The notes: generated by a model from the sequence alone, not told the origin. Positions 1 to 6,042 are shown, counted from the stretch's first letter. The stretch is DNA of 14,928 nucleotides from Actinomycetales bacterium (GCA_012799425.1 JAAZLF010000096.1:1-14928), one strand, 5' to 3'. Translations and numbers: made by a program.

Positions 1-1267
1 CTGCATCTCCGGCTCCGTCACGCCGGACGTCGCCGAGCAGCGCCCCATCCTCACCATGAACCTCGGCCGCATGCGCGAGGTCATCGAGATCGATGACACC
101 GCGGGCCTGGCCCGCGTCGAGGCCGGCGTGTACGGTCCCGACCTCGAGGAGCAGCTGAATGCGAAGGGCTGGACCGTCGGCCACTTCCCGGACTCCTTCA
201 CCTATTCGACCGTCGGCGGCTGGGCCGCGACCCGCTCCTCCGGCATGCAGTCGGACAAGTACGGCGACATCGAGGACATCGTGCGCGGCCTGCGCATGGT
301 CCACCCCGACGGCACCGCCGTCACCAAGCCGATCCCGGGGAGGGATTCGGGGCCCAGCGTGCACGAGATGATCCTCGGCAGCGAGGGGCGGCTCGGCGTG
401 ATCACCGAGGTCACCGTGCAGGTCCACCGCATCGCCCCGGTGCGTCAGGTGATCGCCTACATGTACCCCGACTGGGAGCACGGCATCCGCGGCATGCACG
501 CCATCGCCCGCTCCACCGACGTCACCCCCACCTTCACCCGCCTCTCCGACGGCCCCGAGACCGAGTTCAGCCTCGCCATGGTCAAGGAGCCCACCTCCAC
601 CAAGGGGAAGGTCGCCGCGAAGGTGCAGGACGGGCTGTTCGCCTACCTGCGCTCCAAGGGCTGGGACACCACGAACGAGATGTCGATCTCCTACGTCTGC
701 TTCGAGGGCTCCAAGGAGTCCGTCGAGCAGCAGAAGTCGATCGTCAAGAAGATCGTGAAGAACAACGGCGGCATTACCCTCGGCGCGGGCCCGGGCGCGA
801 TCTACGACCAGAAGAAGTTCGACACCCCCTACCTGCGGGACTTCCTGATGAACTACCAGGTCTTCGGGGACGTCTGCGACACGGGCGCGACCTGGTCGAA
901 CCTCAACGAGGTCCACGCGAGGGTGTACGACGCGTTCTACGCGACGCAGCAGGAGCAGGGCCTGCCCGGCTTCATGTTCTGCCACATGTCGCACAGCTAC
1001 CACGCCGGTGCCTGCCTGTACTTCACCTTCGCCTTCCCGTACTCCAGCGACGAGCAGGCGCTCGAGCAGTACTACGCGGCGAAGAACGCGGTGCAGCAGG
1101 CCTTCGTGGACCTCGGCTCGACCGTCTCCCACCACCACGCGGTGGGCACCGAGCACCAGCCGTGGATCACCGAGGACATCGGCGACGTGGGCGTGCGGAT
1201 GATCGAGGGGCTGTTCGCGGACAACGACCCGGGCCGCAACCTCAACCCCGGCAAGGTCACCCGCTGA
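1..1267 (+). CDS. FAD-binding oxidase, alkyldihydroxyacetonephosphate-synthase-like (5' partial)
   Basis: The frame is open from base 2 at the window edge, so the true start lies upstream and the ATG at 56 is internal. The visible 421 residues match the FAD-linked oxidase family containing alkyl-DHAP synthase (AGPS). The PP-loop region encoded at about 188-320 reads PDSFTYSTVGGWAATRSSGM and is followed by a YGDIEDIV segment. Then come GSEGRLGVITEVT (about 376-415) and, near the C-terminus (about 1125-1145), the SHHHAVG cluster that corresponds to the catalytic His run of AGPS. AGPS exchanges the acyl group of acyl-DHAP for a fatty alcohol to make ether lipids. Bacterial relatives often have unknown substrates, so the family is firm and the substrate is not. 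It is probably cytoplasmic. The phosphatase gene begins 5 nt after the stop, which suggests one transcript. The 5' part, including the start of the FAD domain, is outside the window. Confidence 0.88.
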   Translation, partial: CISGSVTPDVAEQRPILTMNLGRMREVIEIDDTAGLARVEAGVYGPDLEEQLNAKGWTVGHFPDSFTYSTVGGWAATRSSGMQSDKYGDIEDIVRGLRMVHPDGTAVTKPIPGRDSGPSVHEMILGSEGRLGVITEVTVQVHRIAPVRQVIAYMYPDWEHGIRGMHAIARSTDVTPTFTRLSDGPETEFSLAMVKEPTSTKGKVAAKVQDGLFAYLRSKGWDTTNEMSISYVCFEGSKESVEQQKSIVKKIVKNNGGITLGAGPGAIYDQKKFDTPYLRDFLMNYQVFGDVCDTGATWSNLNEVHARVYDAFYATQQEQGLPGFMFCHMSHSYHAGACLYFTFAFPYSSDEQALEQYYAAKNAVQQAFVDLGSTVSHHHAVGTEHQPWITEDIGDVGVRMIEGLFADNDPGRNLNPGKVTR

Positions 1268-1272
1268 GCCCC

Positions 1273-1866
1273 GTGTCCCGCCGCGTCCTGGTGCTCAGGC
1301 ACGGGGAGTCCACCGCCAACGTCGAGGGGCTGATCGTCTCGGTCCCCGGGGCCCGCGCGCTCACCGAGGTGGGGCTGACCGACCTCGGCCGCACCCAGGC
1401 CCGCGAGGCCGCCCTGAGCGACGCCGCGCAGGGCCTGGGCCCGGGCACCGTGGTGCTCTCCAGCGACTTCGCGCGCGCTCTCCAGACGGCGCAGGAGTTC
1501 GCCGCAGAGCTCGGGGCCGACGCCCCGCGCATCGACCAGCGCCTGCGCGAGCGCAGCTTCGGCAGGCACGACGAGGGGCCCGCGAGCGCGTACGACCGGG
1601 TCTGGGAGATCGACCGCGCCCGTGGTGTCCATGAGCACCAGGTCGAGCAGGTCGATGCTGTCGCCTCCCGGGTGCTCGAGGTGCTGCGCGGGGCCGACGA
1701 GATCGCCCGTGCCGCCCCCGTGGTGCTGGTCGCTCACGGGGACGTGCTCCAGATCGCGCTCGCCCTCGGCGCCGGCATGGACCCGCACGACCACCGCGAC
1801 GTCCCGCACCTGGCCAACGCCGAGCTGCGCGAGCTCGGACCCGCACGGGCGGGTGCCGACGCGTGA
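1273..1866 (+). CDS. Histidine phosphatase family protein (phosphoglycerate-mutase-like)
   Basis: This 197-aa protein belongs to the histidine phosphatase superfamily. The phosphohistidine motif RHGES lies at residues 9-13, right after the first beta strand (RRVLVLRHGES). A second catalytic His sits in VLVAHGDVLQ near residue 155. The arginine-containing SSDFARALQTA segment and a mid-protein ERSFGRHDEG acidic segment fit the family's phosphate pocket. GTG at 1273 is chosen because it places RHG at the usual distance from the N-terminus. Extending upstream would run into the preceding gene and add an Arg/Pro-rich stretch that looks non-coding. No strong Shine-Dalgarno is visible. With only 5 nt after the upstream stop, translation is probably coupled. 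The substrate (phosphosugar, nucleotide or other phosphoester) cannot be told from sequence. The stop overlaps the next GTG start. Confidence 0.87.
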   Translation: MSRRVLVLRHGESTANVEGLIVSVPGARALTEVGLTDLGRTQAREAALSDAAQGLGPGTVVLSSDFARALQTAQEFAAELGADAPRIDQRLRERSFGRHDEGPASAYDRVWEIDRARGVHEHQVEQVDAVASRVLEVLRGADEIARAAPVVLVAHGDVLQIALALGAGMDPHDHRDVPHLANAELRELGPARAGADA

Positions 1867-2252
1867 GCGTCCACCCCTCAGCGGGCGTGGTCCTCACGGT
1901 GCGCGCGGACCAGCGTGCCGCACGGATCCTCCTCGAGGAGTTCTTCACCGGGCGCGGCTGGAGCGCCCACGAGCGCGGCCCGGGCCGGATCGCCTATGAG
2001 ACCGGCAGCCGGCGCCGCACCGCGCTCCTCGGGGCGTTCGCCGGCTCGGCGTTCCACCTCACCGCCTCGCTCGAGCTGCGCGAGGGTCCCGGCGTCACCG
2101 AGATCCGCTACCTGTGGGGCGAGTCCGCCGGGCGGGCCCTCGGCGGTCTGCGCGGCCGTGCCCGCGCCGCCCGGACGCACGGGGAGATGGCCGCCGCCCT
2201 CGAGAAGCAGCTCGAGGCCGACGGCTCTCTGGTGAGGGTGCGGAGGATCTGA
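1863..2252 (+). CDS. Conserved-looking hypothetical protein, 129 aa
   Basis: I do not recognise a family. The gene starts with GTG inside the stop of the phosphatase (GTGA, 4-nt overlap), an arrangement typical of translationally coupled actinobacterial genes. This is the main argument that it is real. The protein has no signal peptide and no clear membrane helix. It begins with a helix-like segment (AARILLEEFFTGRGW), followed by alternating strand-like stretches (RIAYETGSRR, AFHLTASLELRE, TEIRYLWGE), and ends with a charged helix (HGEMAAALEKQLEADG). That pattern suggests a small alpha/beta cytosolic protein. The ALLGAFAGSAFHL segment is the most hydrophobic part but is short and interrupted. 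The operon position behind an AGPS-like oxidase and a phosphatase hints at a shared pathway, but no function can be assigned. It converges on the esterase, with 25 nt between the stops. Confidence 0.7.
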   Translation: MSVHPSAGVVLTVRADQRAARILLEEFFTGRGWSAHERGPGRIAYETGSRRRTALLGAFAGSAFHLTASLELREGPGVTEIRYLWGESAGRALGGLRGRARAARTHGEMAAALEKQLEADGSLVRVRRI

Positions 2253-2277
2253 GCACGGCACGTTCGCCGCGCGTCGC

Positions 2278-3393
2278 TCAGGAGCTGAGCACCTTCATCA
2301 TGCCGGGGAGGTCCTCGGCGAGGTTCGCCTTCCACAGGTCCCAGTCGTGGGTGGCGCCGGGGATCAGCTCGTAGTCGTGCTCGATCCCGGCGGAGGTCAG
2401 CTCGGCGCTGAAGTCCTCCTGCGTGTGGTGGACGACGCTCTCGATGAAGTCCATCCCGTGCTCGTCGAGCTCCGCCAGGAACGTGCCCAGCAGGTCGGGG
2501 CGCTCCTTGATCGCGCCGAGCACATCATCCCAGCCGCCGTCGCCGGTGCGCAGGAACACGCGCTTGTCACGGAAGCGGTCGATGTTCTCCGAGGGGTTGT
2601 AGCTCGTGGCCAGGCGGCGATCCCAGTCGGTGCCCCAGGTCGCGCCCGGCAGGTTCGCGGTCAGCGGGTACTTGTCCTTGTCGAAGACCGGGCAGATCCA
2701 GATCGTGGCCCGCACCAGGCGCGCGTGGTCGGATCTGTTGCTGCAGTCCGCGGGGCCGGAGTAGGAGCTCACCGACCGGAAGTGGCCCCAGTAGCGCTGG
2801 CCGAGCGAGAGCGCGCCCCAGCCGCCCATCGACAGTCCGCCGATCGCCATCCGCTCCGGATCGGTGCGGAAGTTCGCATGGACGAACGGCAGCATCTGCT
2901 CCATGATGAACGACTCCCACGCCGCCTCTCTGCCCAGGATCGGGAAGTTCGCGTTGGAGTAGAAGGAGCCCGCGCCGCCATCCGGGGACACGACGATGAC
3001 CTCGTGCTCCTCCGTCTGCTCGACGACGTTGCCCTGATTCGTCCAGTCCTGGTAGAAGCCGCCGCGGCCGTGGAGGAGCACCAGCACCGGGTAGCGCGCA
3101 TCCGGCTTCTCCGCATAGCTCGGCGGCACGGTGACGCGGAGGGAGGGATCGAAGGTCTTGACCATCCCGCCGGTGTCGACCCGGAAGTCGACCGAGCGGA
3201 TCTCGTCGTGCACCCAGTGGTCGACCATGCGCAGCCCGCCGGCGTCGTGGAACTCGCCCATTCCGTGGGCGGTGCCCGCGCCGAGGGCGACCAGCGGAGC
3301 GACTGCCGCCGCCCCCAGCAGCAGGGATCGGCGGGAGGGCGAGACCCGGGCGAGACGGGGCCCGGCAGGGGAGTCGGAGACGTGCTGGGACAT
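2278..3393 (-). CDS. Tat-exported alpha/beta-hydrolase esterase (esterase D / antigen-85-like family)
   Basis: This 371-aa protein starts with a twin-arginine signal: SRRSLLLG at residues 20-27, then a hydrophobic Ala/Val/Leu stretch to about residue 40 and probable cleavage near residue 44. The mature part has an alpha/beta-hydrolase core of the putative-esterase family. PVLVLLHGRGGF (102-113) is the oxyanion region. GLSMG places the nucleophile at Ser188, and GATHDWDLW contributes the catalytic His349. The family includes mycolyltransferases, feruloyl esterases and S-formylglutathione hydrolase. Export plus this fold suggests hydrolysis or acyl transfer on an extracellular ester, with the substrate unknown. 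The ATG at 3391-3393 has GGAGGA a few bases upstream on the minus strand (within 3397-3403), which supports the start. The gene is monocistronic, convergent with the 129-aa gene, and lies behind an unusually long upstream region with strong inverted repeats. Confidence 0.9.
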   Translation of the reverse strand: MSQHVSDSPAGPRLARVSPSRRSLLLGAAAVAPLVALGAGTAHGMGEFHDAGGLRMVDHWVHDEIRSVDFRVDTGGMVKTFDPSLRVTVPPSYAEKPDARYPVLVLLHGRGGFYQDWTNQGNVVEQTEEHEVIVVSPDGGAGSFYSNANFPILGREAAWESFIMEQMLPFVHANFRTDPERMAIGGLSMGGWGALSLGQRYWGHFRSVSSYSGPADCSNRSDHARLVRATIWICPVFDKDKYPLTANLPGATWGTDWDRRLATSYNPSENIDRFRDKRVFLRTGDGGWDDVLGAIKERPDLLGTFLAELDEHGMDFIESVVHHTQEDFSAELTSAGIEHDYELIPGATHDWDLWKANLAEDLPGMMKVLSS

Positions 3394-3536
3394 GGGTCCT
3401 CCAGGGGAGCAGATGCCGGTGTGTTCTCACCCACACTCGCCCGCGCCCGCGAGAGACACAAGAACCGCAGGTCGCGGCCGGATGCCGCGCCGGTCCGGTG
3501 ACGGCACCTTCGTCGGCGACGGCACCGAAGTGCCAG

Positions 3537-3612
3537 CGGCCCGGCCGTGCCCCGCCCGTCGGTGCCGGGCCGATGGTGCTGAGTCCGGCAGGAGTCATCG
3601 GCCCGGCCGTGC
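3537..3612. repeat. Three-part GC-rich repeat: two direct 14-mers around a shared complement
   Basis: CGGCCCGGCCGTGC occurs at 3537-3550 and again at 3599-3612. Between them GCCGGGCCGATG (3564-3575) is perfectly complementary to 3596-3607 (12 bp) and, over 9 bp, to 3537-3545. The sequence relationships are exact. Regulation by alternative pairing is an inference. Confidence 0.6.
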
Positions 3613-3665
3613 GGGGCCCGAGCCCCGGCGGTGATCCCGGCGGCGGCCGCCCGCCCCGAGAGGAA

Positions 3666-3693
3666 CAGGCTCCCTCGCCATTGAAGGAGCCTG
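3666..3693. repeat. Perfect 8-bp inverted repeat CAGGCTCC/GGAGCCTG
   Basis: The arms lie at 3666-3673 and 3686-3693 with a 12-nt loop. The repeat begins where the inferred minus-strand transcript would start, so it could be a 5' stabilising hairpin. It could instead be an operator. There is no T-run to make it an obvious terminator. Confidence 0.5.
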
Positions 3694-3699
3694 GCCTCG

Positions 3700-3705
3700 A
3701 CCATA
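3700..3705 (-). promoter_or_regulatory. Probable -10 box (TATGGT) for the esterase gene
   Basis: On the minus strand this reads TATGGT, a TANNNT match to the main actinobacterial sigma factor -10. It contains the only TA dinucleotide between 3394 and 3829, so no other canonical -10 exists near the esterase. No convincing TTGACA-like -35 lies 16-18 nt upstream. The box sits inside a CGAC/GTCG inverted repeat (3698-3701 and 3706-3709). The expected start point, near 3693, coincides with the first base of an 8-bp hairpin. Confidence 0.4.
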
Positions 3706-3829
3706 GTCGGCTCCGGTGAGGAACAGATCACATCCGGGTCACGGTTCATGCGTGCCGCTGCGTCGGCGCGGAGGCCCGGCCGGCGCGACCATGCCCGGAC
3801 ACCGGGGCCGGGCGTGCGGGCCCCGGCTC

Positions 3830-3835
3830 TACGAT
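3830..3835 (+). promoter_or_regulatory. Probable -10 box (TACGAT) for the ThuA-domain gene
   Basis: TACGAT fits TANNNT and holds the only TA on either strand between 3706 and 3900. Transcription would start near 3842, giving a leader of about 50 nt. No good -35 is visible. In its place lies a perfect inverted repeat, CCGGGGCC/GGCCCCGG (3802-3809 and 3819-3826), four bases upstream of the -10, where a regulator could bind. Confidence 0.45.
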
Positions 3836-3891
3836 GGGGTCTCGTCATCGCGGACGCGCCGCGACCCACCAGCGACAGGATGAAGAGCACC

Positions 3892-4656
3892 ATGGCACTG
3901 CGCATTGCCGTCTTCGGCGAGAACCGGCACGAGAAGGTCGACCAGAGGGTCCAGGAGATCTACCCCGACGGGATGCATACCGTCATCGCCGAGGGGCTGC
4001 GCACGCTGCTCGCAGCCGATGGTGTCGAGGCCGAGGTGCGCATAGCGCTGCTCGACGACATCGAGGAGTCCCTCTCCGAGGAGGCGCTCGCCGAGACCGA
4101 CGTGCTCACCTGGTGGGGCCACATGGCCCACGACGACGTCCCCGACCACATCGCCCGCCGCGTGGTGCGCCGCGTGCACGAGGGCATGGGCCTGGTGCCC
4201 CTGCACTCCGCCCACTACTCCAAGCCCTTCAAGGCCCTGATGGGCACCACCTGCAACCTGCTGTGGCGCAACGACGGCGAGGAGGAGCGGGTGTGGACCG
4301 TCAACGGCTCCCACCCCATCGCCCGCGGCGTCCCCCACCCGATCATCGTCCCCGAGCAGGAGATGTACGGCGAGATGTTCGACATCCCCGCCCCGGACGA
4401 GCTCGTGTTCGTCTCCTCCTTCGCCGGGGGAGAGGTGTTCCGCTCCGGCGCCGCCTTCCGTCGCGGCAAGGGCAAGGTCTTCTACTTCAGCCCCGGCGAC
4501 CAGGAGTACCCCGTCTACCACCAGCCCGAGATCCAGCGAGTGCTGGCCAACGCCGTGGTCTGGGCCCGCCCGGAGGGGCGCGAGGCGGCACCGGTGAAGA
4601 TCTCCAACGCCCAGCGCGACTGGTTCCGCGACGCAGAGGTCTCCCGGGTCATCTGA
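3892..4656 (+). CDS. ThuA-domain protein (trehalose-utilisation-like)
   Basis: This 254-aa protein fits the ThuA family, a fold related to class I glutamine amidotransferases. It opens with MALRIAVFGENRHEKVDQRV and carries the family's ADVLTWWGHMAHDDV-like segment (TDVLTWWGHMAHDDV). Further on are VPLHSAHYSKPF, the SHPIARGV turn, IIVPEQEMYGEMFDIP and the C-terminal GKGKVFYFSPGDQEYPVYH. ThuA was named for trehalose utilisation in Sinorhizobium, and many homologues probably handle keto- or other modified sugars. There is no signal peptide, so it is probably cytoplasmic. Two in-frame starts are possible, 3880 and 3892. I chose 3892 because it puts the protein directly at the first beta strand and AGGA lies 11 nt upstream. 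The open frame extends further upstream, but that part is Arg/Pro-rich and overlaps the promoter. The gene stands alone; no sugar transporter or dehydrogenase is next to it here. A strong hairpin follows the stop. Confidence 0.85.
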   Translation: MALRIAVFGENRHEKVDQRVQEIYPDGMHTVIAEGLRTLLAADGVEAEVRIALLDDIEESLSEEALAETDVLTWWGHMAHDDVPDHIARRVVRRVHEGMGLVPLHSAHYSKPFKALMGTTCNLLWRNDGEEERVWTVNGSHPIARGVPHPIIVPEQEMYGEMFDIPAPDELVFVSSFAGGEVFRSGAAFRRGKGKVFYFSPGDQEYPVYHQPEIQRVLANAVVWARPEGREAAPVKISNAQRDWFRDAEVSRVI

Positions 4657-4667
4657 GCCCGGCGTCT

Positions 4668-4691
4668 CGCCGGCCCGGCATCGGGCCGGCG
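4668..4691 (+). terminator. Hairpin behind the ThuA-domain gene
   Basis: A perfect 10-bp stem, CGCCGGCCCG/CGGGCCGGCG, with a GCAT loop starts 11 nt after the stop codon. It has no T-run, which is common in high-GC actinobacteria. The position makes termination its likely role. Confidence 0.6.
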
Positions 4692-4700
4692 GGACGGTCG

Positions 4701-4719
4701 CGGCCCGGAGCGCGGGCCG
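4701..4719. repeat. Second intergenic hairpin, CGGCCCG/CGGGCCG
   Basis: A perfect 7-bp stem (4701-4707 with 4713-4719) with a 5-nt loop lies between the ThuA hairpin and the tRNA terminator. It may back up termination from either side. The symmetry gives no direction. Confidence 0.4.
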
Positions 4720-4724
4720 ACGAC

Positions 4725-4770
4725 GAAGAAGCCCCTCACCGCACCTTTCGGTGCTGCGAGGGGCTTCTTC
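4725..4770 (-). terminator. Terminator of the tRNA-Arg gene, probably bidirectional
   Basis: A perfect 13-bp outer stem, GAAGAAGCCCCTC (4725-4737) with GAGGGGCTTCTTC (4758-4770), encloses an inner GCACC/GGTGC stem (4741-4745 with 4750-4754). On the minus strand the inner loop reads GAAA, a GNRA tetraloop, which fits use in the tRNA direction. It begins 8 nt after the tRNA 3' end. The CTTCTTC arm supplies a weakly U-rich end in both directions. Confidence 0.75.
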
Positions 4771-4777
4771 CACAACG

Positions 4778-4850
4778 TGCGCCCGGAGGGATTCGAACCC
4801 CCAACCTTCTGATCCGTAGTCAGATGCTCTATCCGTTAAGCTACGGGCGC
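4778..4850 (-). tRNA. tRNA-Arg (anticodon ACG)
   Basis: The 73-nt minus-strand sequence folds as a complete cloverleaf. The acceptor stem is GCGCCCG (4850-4844) with CGGGCGC (4785-4779), and the discriminator is A at 4778. The anticodon stem is TCTGA/TCAGA with loop CTACGGA, so the anticodon is ACG (4817-4815), read as ICG for CGU and CGC codons. The T loop is TTCGAAT, with a stem of GGGGG/CCCTC containing one G-T wobble. The variable loop is the short 5-nt type (AGGTT). CCA is not encoded, as the next bases read CGT. A promoter-like element and a strong terminator bracket the gene. No integrase or duplicated 3' end is present, so it is not seen acting as an attachment site here. Confidence 0.97.
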
Positions 4851-4875
4851 TCCGCCAGTTGAACTGACCTGGTCA

Positions 4876-4905
4876 ACTCTAGCGGTCGTGCCCTGCCGGC
4901 GCCAA
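4876..4905 (-). promoter_or_regulatory. Promoter for tRNA-Arg
   Basis: On the minus strand TTGGCG (4905-4900) and TAGAGT (4881-4876) are separated by 18 nt, a reasonable -35/-10 pair. The TA here is the only one in the 109-bp gap. Initiation would fall near 4869, about 20 nt before the mature 5' end. A TGACC-T-GGTCA palindrome (4865-4875) lies at the expected start site. Confidence 0.5.
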
Positions 4906-4941
4906 TCCGGGAGCCATGACCCTGCTCACACGGCTCCCGGA
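4906..4941 (-). terminator. Hairpin behind the LppM-like gene
   Basis: A perfect 10-bp stem, TCCGGGAGCC (4906-4915) with GGCTCCCGGA (4932-4941), has a 16-nt loop and lies 18 nt past the stop of the minus-strand gene. There is no T-run. It directly abuts the inferred -35 of the tRNA promoter, so it would separate the lipoprotein transcript from the tRNA. Confidence 0.55.
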
Positions 4942-4959
4942 CGGCTCAGCGGGGCGAGG

Positions 4960-5976
4960 TCACCAGCCCGGGTTCTGCGGAGGCTGCTGCCCCTGCTGCC
5001 CCTGCTGCGGCGGCTGGTTCCAGGGCTGGCCGCCCTGGCCCTGCTGGTCCTGGTGCGGCGGCTGGTTCCAGGGCTGACCGCCCTGGCCCTGCTGGTCCTG
5101 GCCGGGCTGGCCCCACTGCTGATCGCCCTGCGGTGCGGGCGGGGGCGGCGGCGGGGACGCCTGGCCCCACTGCTGATCGCCGGGCTGCTGCGGTGCCGGG
5201 GAGGGGTGGCTGTTCCACTGAGGGCTCTGAGCCCCCTGCGGGGCCGCCGGCGGAACCGCGGCACCGGCCGCCGCACCGTAGGCGGCGGGAGCGCCGACGG
5301 AGGGGCCGGAGCCGCCCTTGTTCCGGCGCGCGCGGATCACGAAGAACACCACCGCGGCGAGCAGGAGCAGGAGGAAGAAGCCCAGCACCAGCACCACCAC
5401 GAGCACGATCACCCACGGGAAGCCGCCCGCGTCGGCGCGGATGTCGACGCCCGCGGTGAAGTCCTCGACGTTCGAGTAGGTCACGGAGTTCCCGTCGACC
5501 TCACCGCCGGCGGAGTCGATGATCTCGCCGGGGAAGGTGAAGGACATCTGGAAGTCGAAGTCCGACGTGTTCATGCCGGGGCCGCCGAGATCGTCGGCCA
5601 TGCCGTCCAGGCCGGTGATCGACAGGTGGTACTCGCCGTCCTCCTCGCTGAGGGAGATGTCCGGGCCGAAGTTGTCCCGCGTCATCACACCGGTGATGAG
5701 GCAGCCGAACTGGCCGCTCTCCTCGTAGGACTCGATGTCCGGAGCCATCTCGCCCGCGATCGAGATCTCGTCGACCAGATCGGCGCACATCGCCTCGGCG
5801 GTGTTGAAGCCGGTGGTCGCGACCTCTTCGTCCAGCGCGAAGTCGTAGGACACGTTGATGGTGTCCACGTCCTTGATCTCATAGTCCGCGTGGAGCTTCC
5901 CGCACCCGGCGAGGACCATCAGGAAGGGCAGGAGGAGTACGGCGACGATCCGTCGCCGTGTCGAGATGCGTGTCAT
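4960..5976 (-). CDS. LppM-like lipoprotein with transmembrane helix and Gln/Pro-rich tail
   Basis: This 338-aa protein opens with a lipoprotein signal: RRR at 7-9, a hydrophobic core, then the lipobox LAGC with lipid-bearing Cys25. The exported domain (26-186) begins KLHADYEIKDVDTINVSYDF and resembles the LppM family of actinobacterial lipoproteins; I assign that family from memory of the pattern. Two further Cys (64 and 92) could form a disulfide. A strong membrane helix spans about 187-214, followed by RARRNK, so the last 120 residues should be cytosolic. That tail is disordered: Ala/Pro-rich, a run of six Pro (275-280), repeated GDQQWGQ, and two nearly identical 16-residue units starting at 294 and 310. 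The start is the ATG at 5974-5976. A longer frame exists upstream but would bury the signal peptide. It lies 133 nt downstream of crgA on the same strand and has its own promoter candidate. Confidence 0.75.
   Translation of the reverse strand: MTRISTRRRIVAVLLLPFLMVLAGCGKLHADYEIKDVDTINVSYDFALDEEVATTGFNTAEAMCADLVDEISIAGEMAPDIESYEESGQFGCLITGVMTRDNFGPDISLSEEDGEYHLSITGLDGMADDLGGPGMNTSDFDFQMSFTFPGEIIDSAGGEVDGNSVTYSNVEDFTAGVDIRADAGGFPWVIVLVVVLVLGFFLLLLLAAVVFFVIRARRNKGGSGPSVGAPAAYGAAAGAAVPPAAPQGAQSPQWNSHPSPAPQQPGDQQWGQASPPPPPPAPQGDQQWGQPGQDQQGQGGQPWNQPPHQDQQGQGGQPWNQPPQQGQQGQQPPQNPGW
5006..5101. repeat. 48-bp tandem repeat, two copies, inside the LppM-like tail
   Basis: Units 5006-5053 and 5054-5101 appear identical except for one G/A difference (5029 versus 5077). 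They encode the two copies of DQQGQGGQPWNQPP. The near-identity at DNA level implies a recent duplication or slippage, so copy number may vary between strains. Confidence 0.8.
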
Positions 5977-6015
5977 GGGGCCCCCGTCGGGTGATTCTCG
6001 CTGGATCGGTGGTCG

Positions 6016-6031
6016 GCACTGGCGACAGTGC
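6016..6031 (-). promoter_or_regulatory. Hairpin in the leader of the LppM-like gene
   Basis: GCACTG/CAGTGC (6016-6021 with 6026-6031, loop GCGA) lies between the -10 candidate and the start codon. It would form at the 5' end of the RNA if transcription starts near 6036. It could be a stability hairpin or an operator. Only the symmetry is seen. Confidence 0.35.
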
Positions 6032-6042
6032 GCGTCACCACC

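Larger units (their letters stand above)
3394..3693 (-). promoter_or_regulatory. Candidate structured 5' leader of the esterase gene
   Basis: No credible gene lies here. If transcription starts just below the TATGGT box at 3700-3705, the minus-strand RNA would have a leader of about 300 nt. In transcript order it contains the following. First is a perfect 8-bp hairpin (CAGGCTCC/GGAGCCTG, 3686-3693 with 3666-3673). Next come element C (3596-3612), element B (3564-3575) and element A (3537-3550). Last is a 5-bp GGCAC/GTGCC hairpin (3521-3534) closed by TTCG on this strand, the very stable cUUCGg tetraloop form. A and C share an identical 14-mer, CGGCCCGGCCGTGC. B pairs with C over 12 bp or with A over 9 bp, but not with both. 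This looks like alternative folding, as in attenuators, but no known riboswitch class is recognised and no U-run is seen. The reading is inferred from base complementarity alone. Confidence 0.4.

Noticed and set aside
2347..3501. Plus-strand open frame of 384 codons opposite the esterase
   Set aside because: Its product is Val/Arg/Ala/Gly-rich with no motifs, while the opposite strand encodes a complete Tat-signal esterase with catalytic residues. Long antisense frames are expected at this GC.
3413..3520. A promoter close to the esterase start codon
   Set aside because: No TA dinucleotide exists between 3394 and 3703, so no canonical TANNNT -10 can be drawn there. An alternative-sigma promoter cannot be excluded by eye.
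3498..3719. 73-codon plus-strand open frame in the esterase/ThuA gap
   Set aside because: It is Pro/Gly/Arg-rich, without a ribosome site or recognisable pattern, and overlaps the inverted repeats. It is probably not translated.
3748..3891. 48-codon N-terminal extension of the ThuA-domain protein
   Set aside because: It is Arg/Pro/Ala-rich, would span the -10 box and palindrome, and ThuA homologues begin near the first beta strand encoded after 3892.
4778..4850. tRNA-Arg gene as an integration site for a mobile element
   Set aside because: No integrase, no duplicated tRNA 3' end and no change in gene character is seen on either side within the window.
5006..5101. Tandem repeat considered as a CRISPR array
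   Set aside because: There are only two adjoining 48-bp units with no spacers, and they lie in frame within a protein tail.
4888..5994. Leu-rich plus-strand open frame opposite the LppM-like gene
   Set aside because: Its Leu/Ala-rich start is just the complement of the Gln/Pro repeat tail. The minus strand has a full lipobox and membrane helix.
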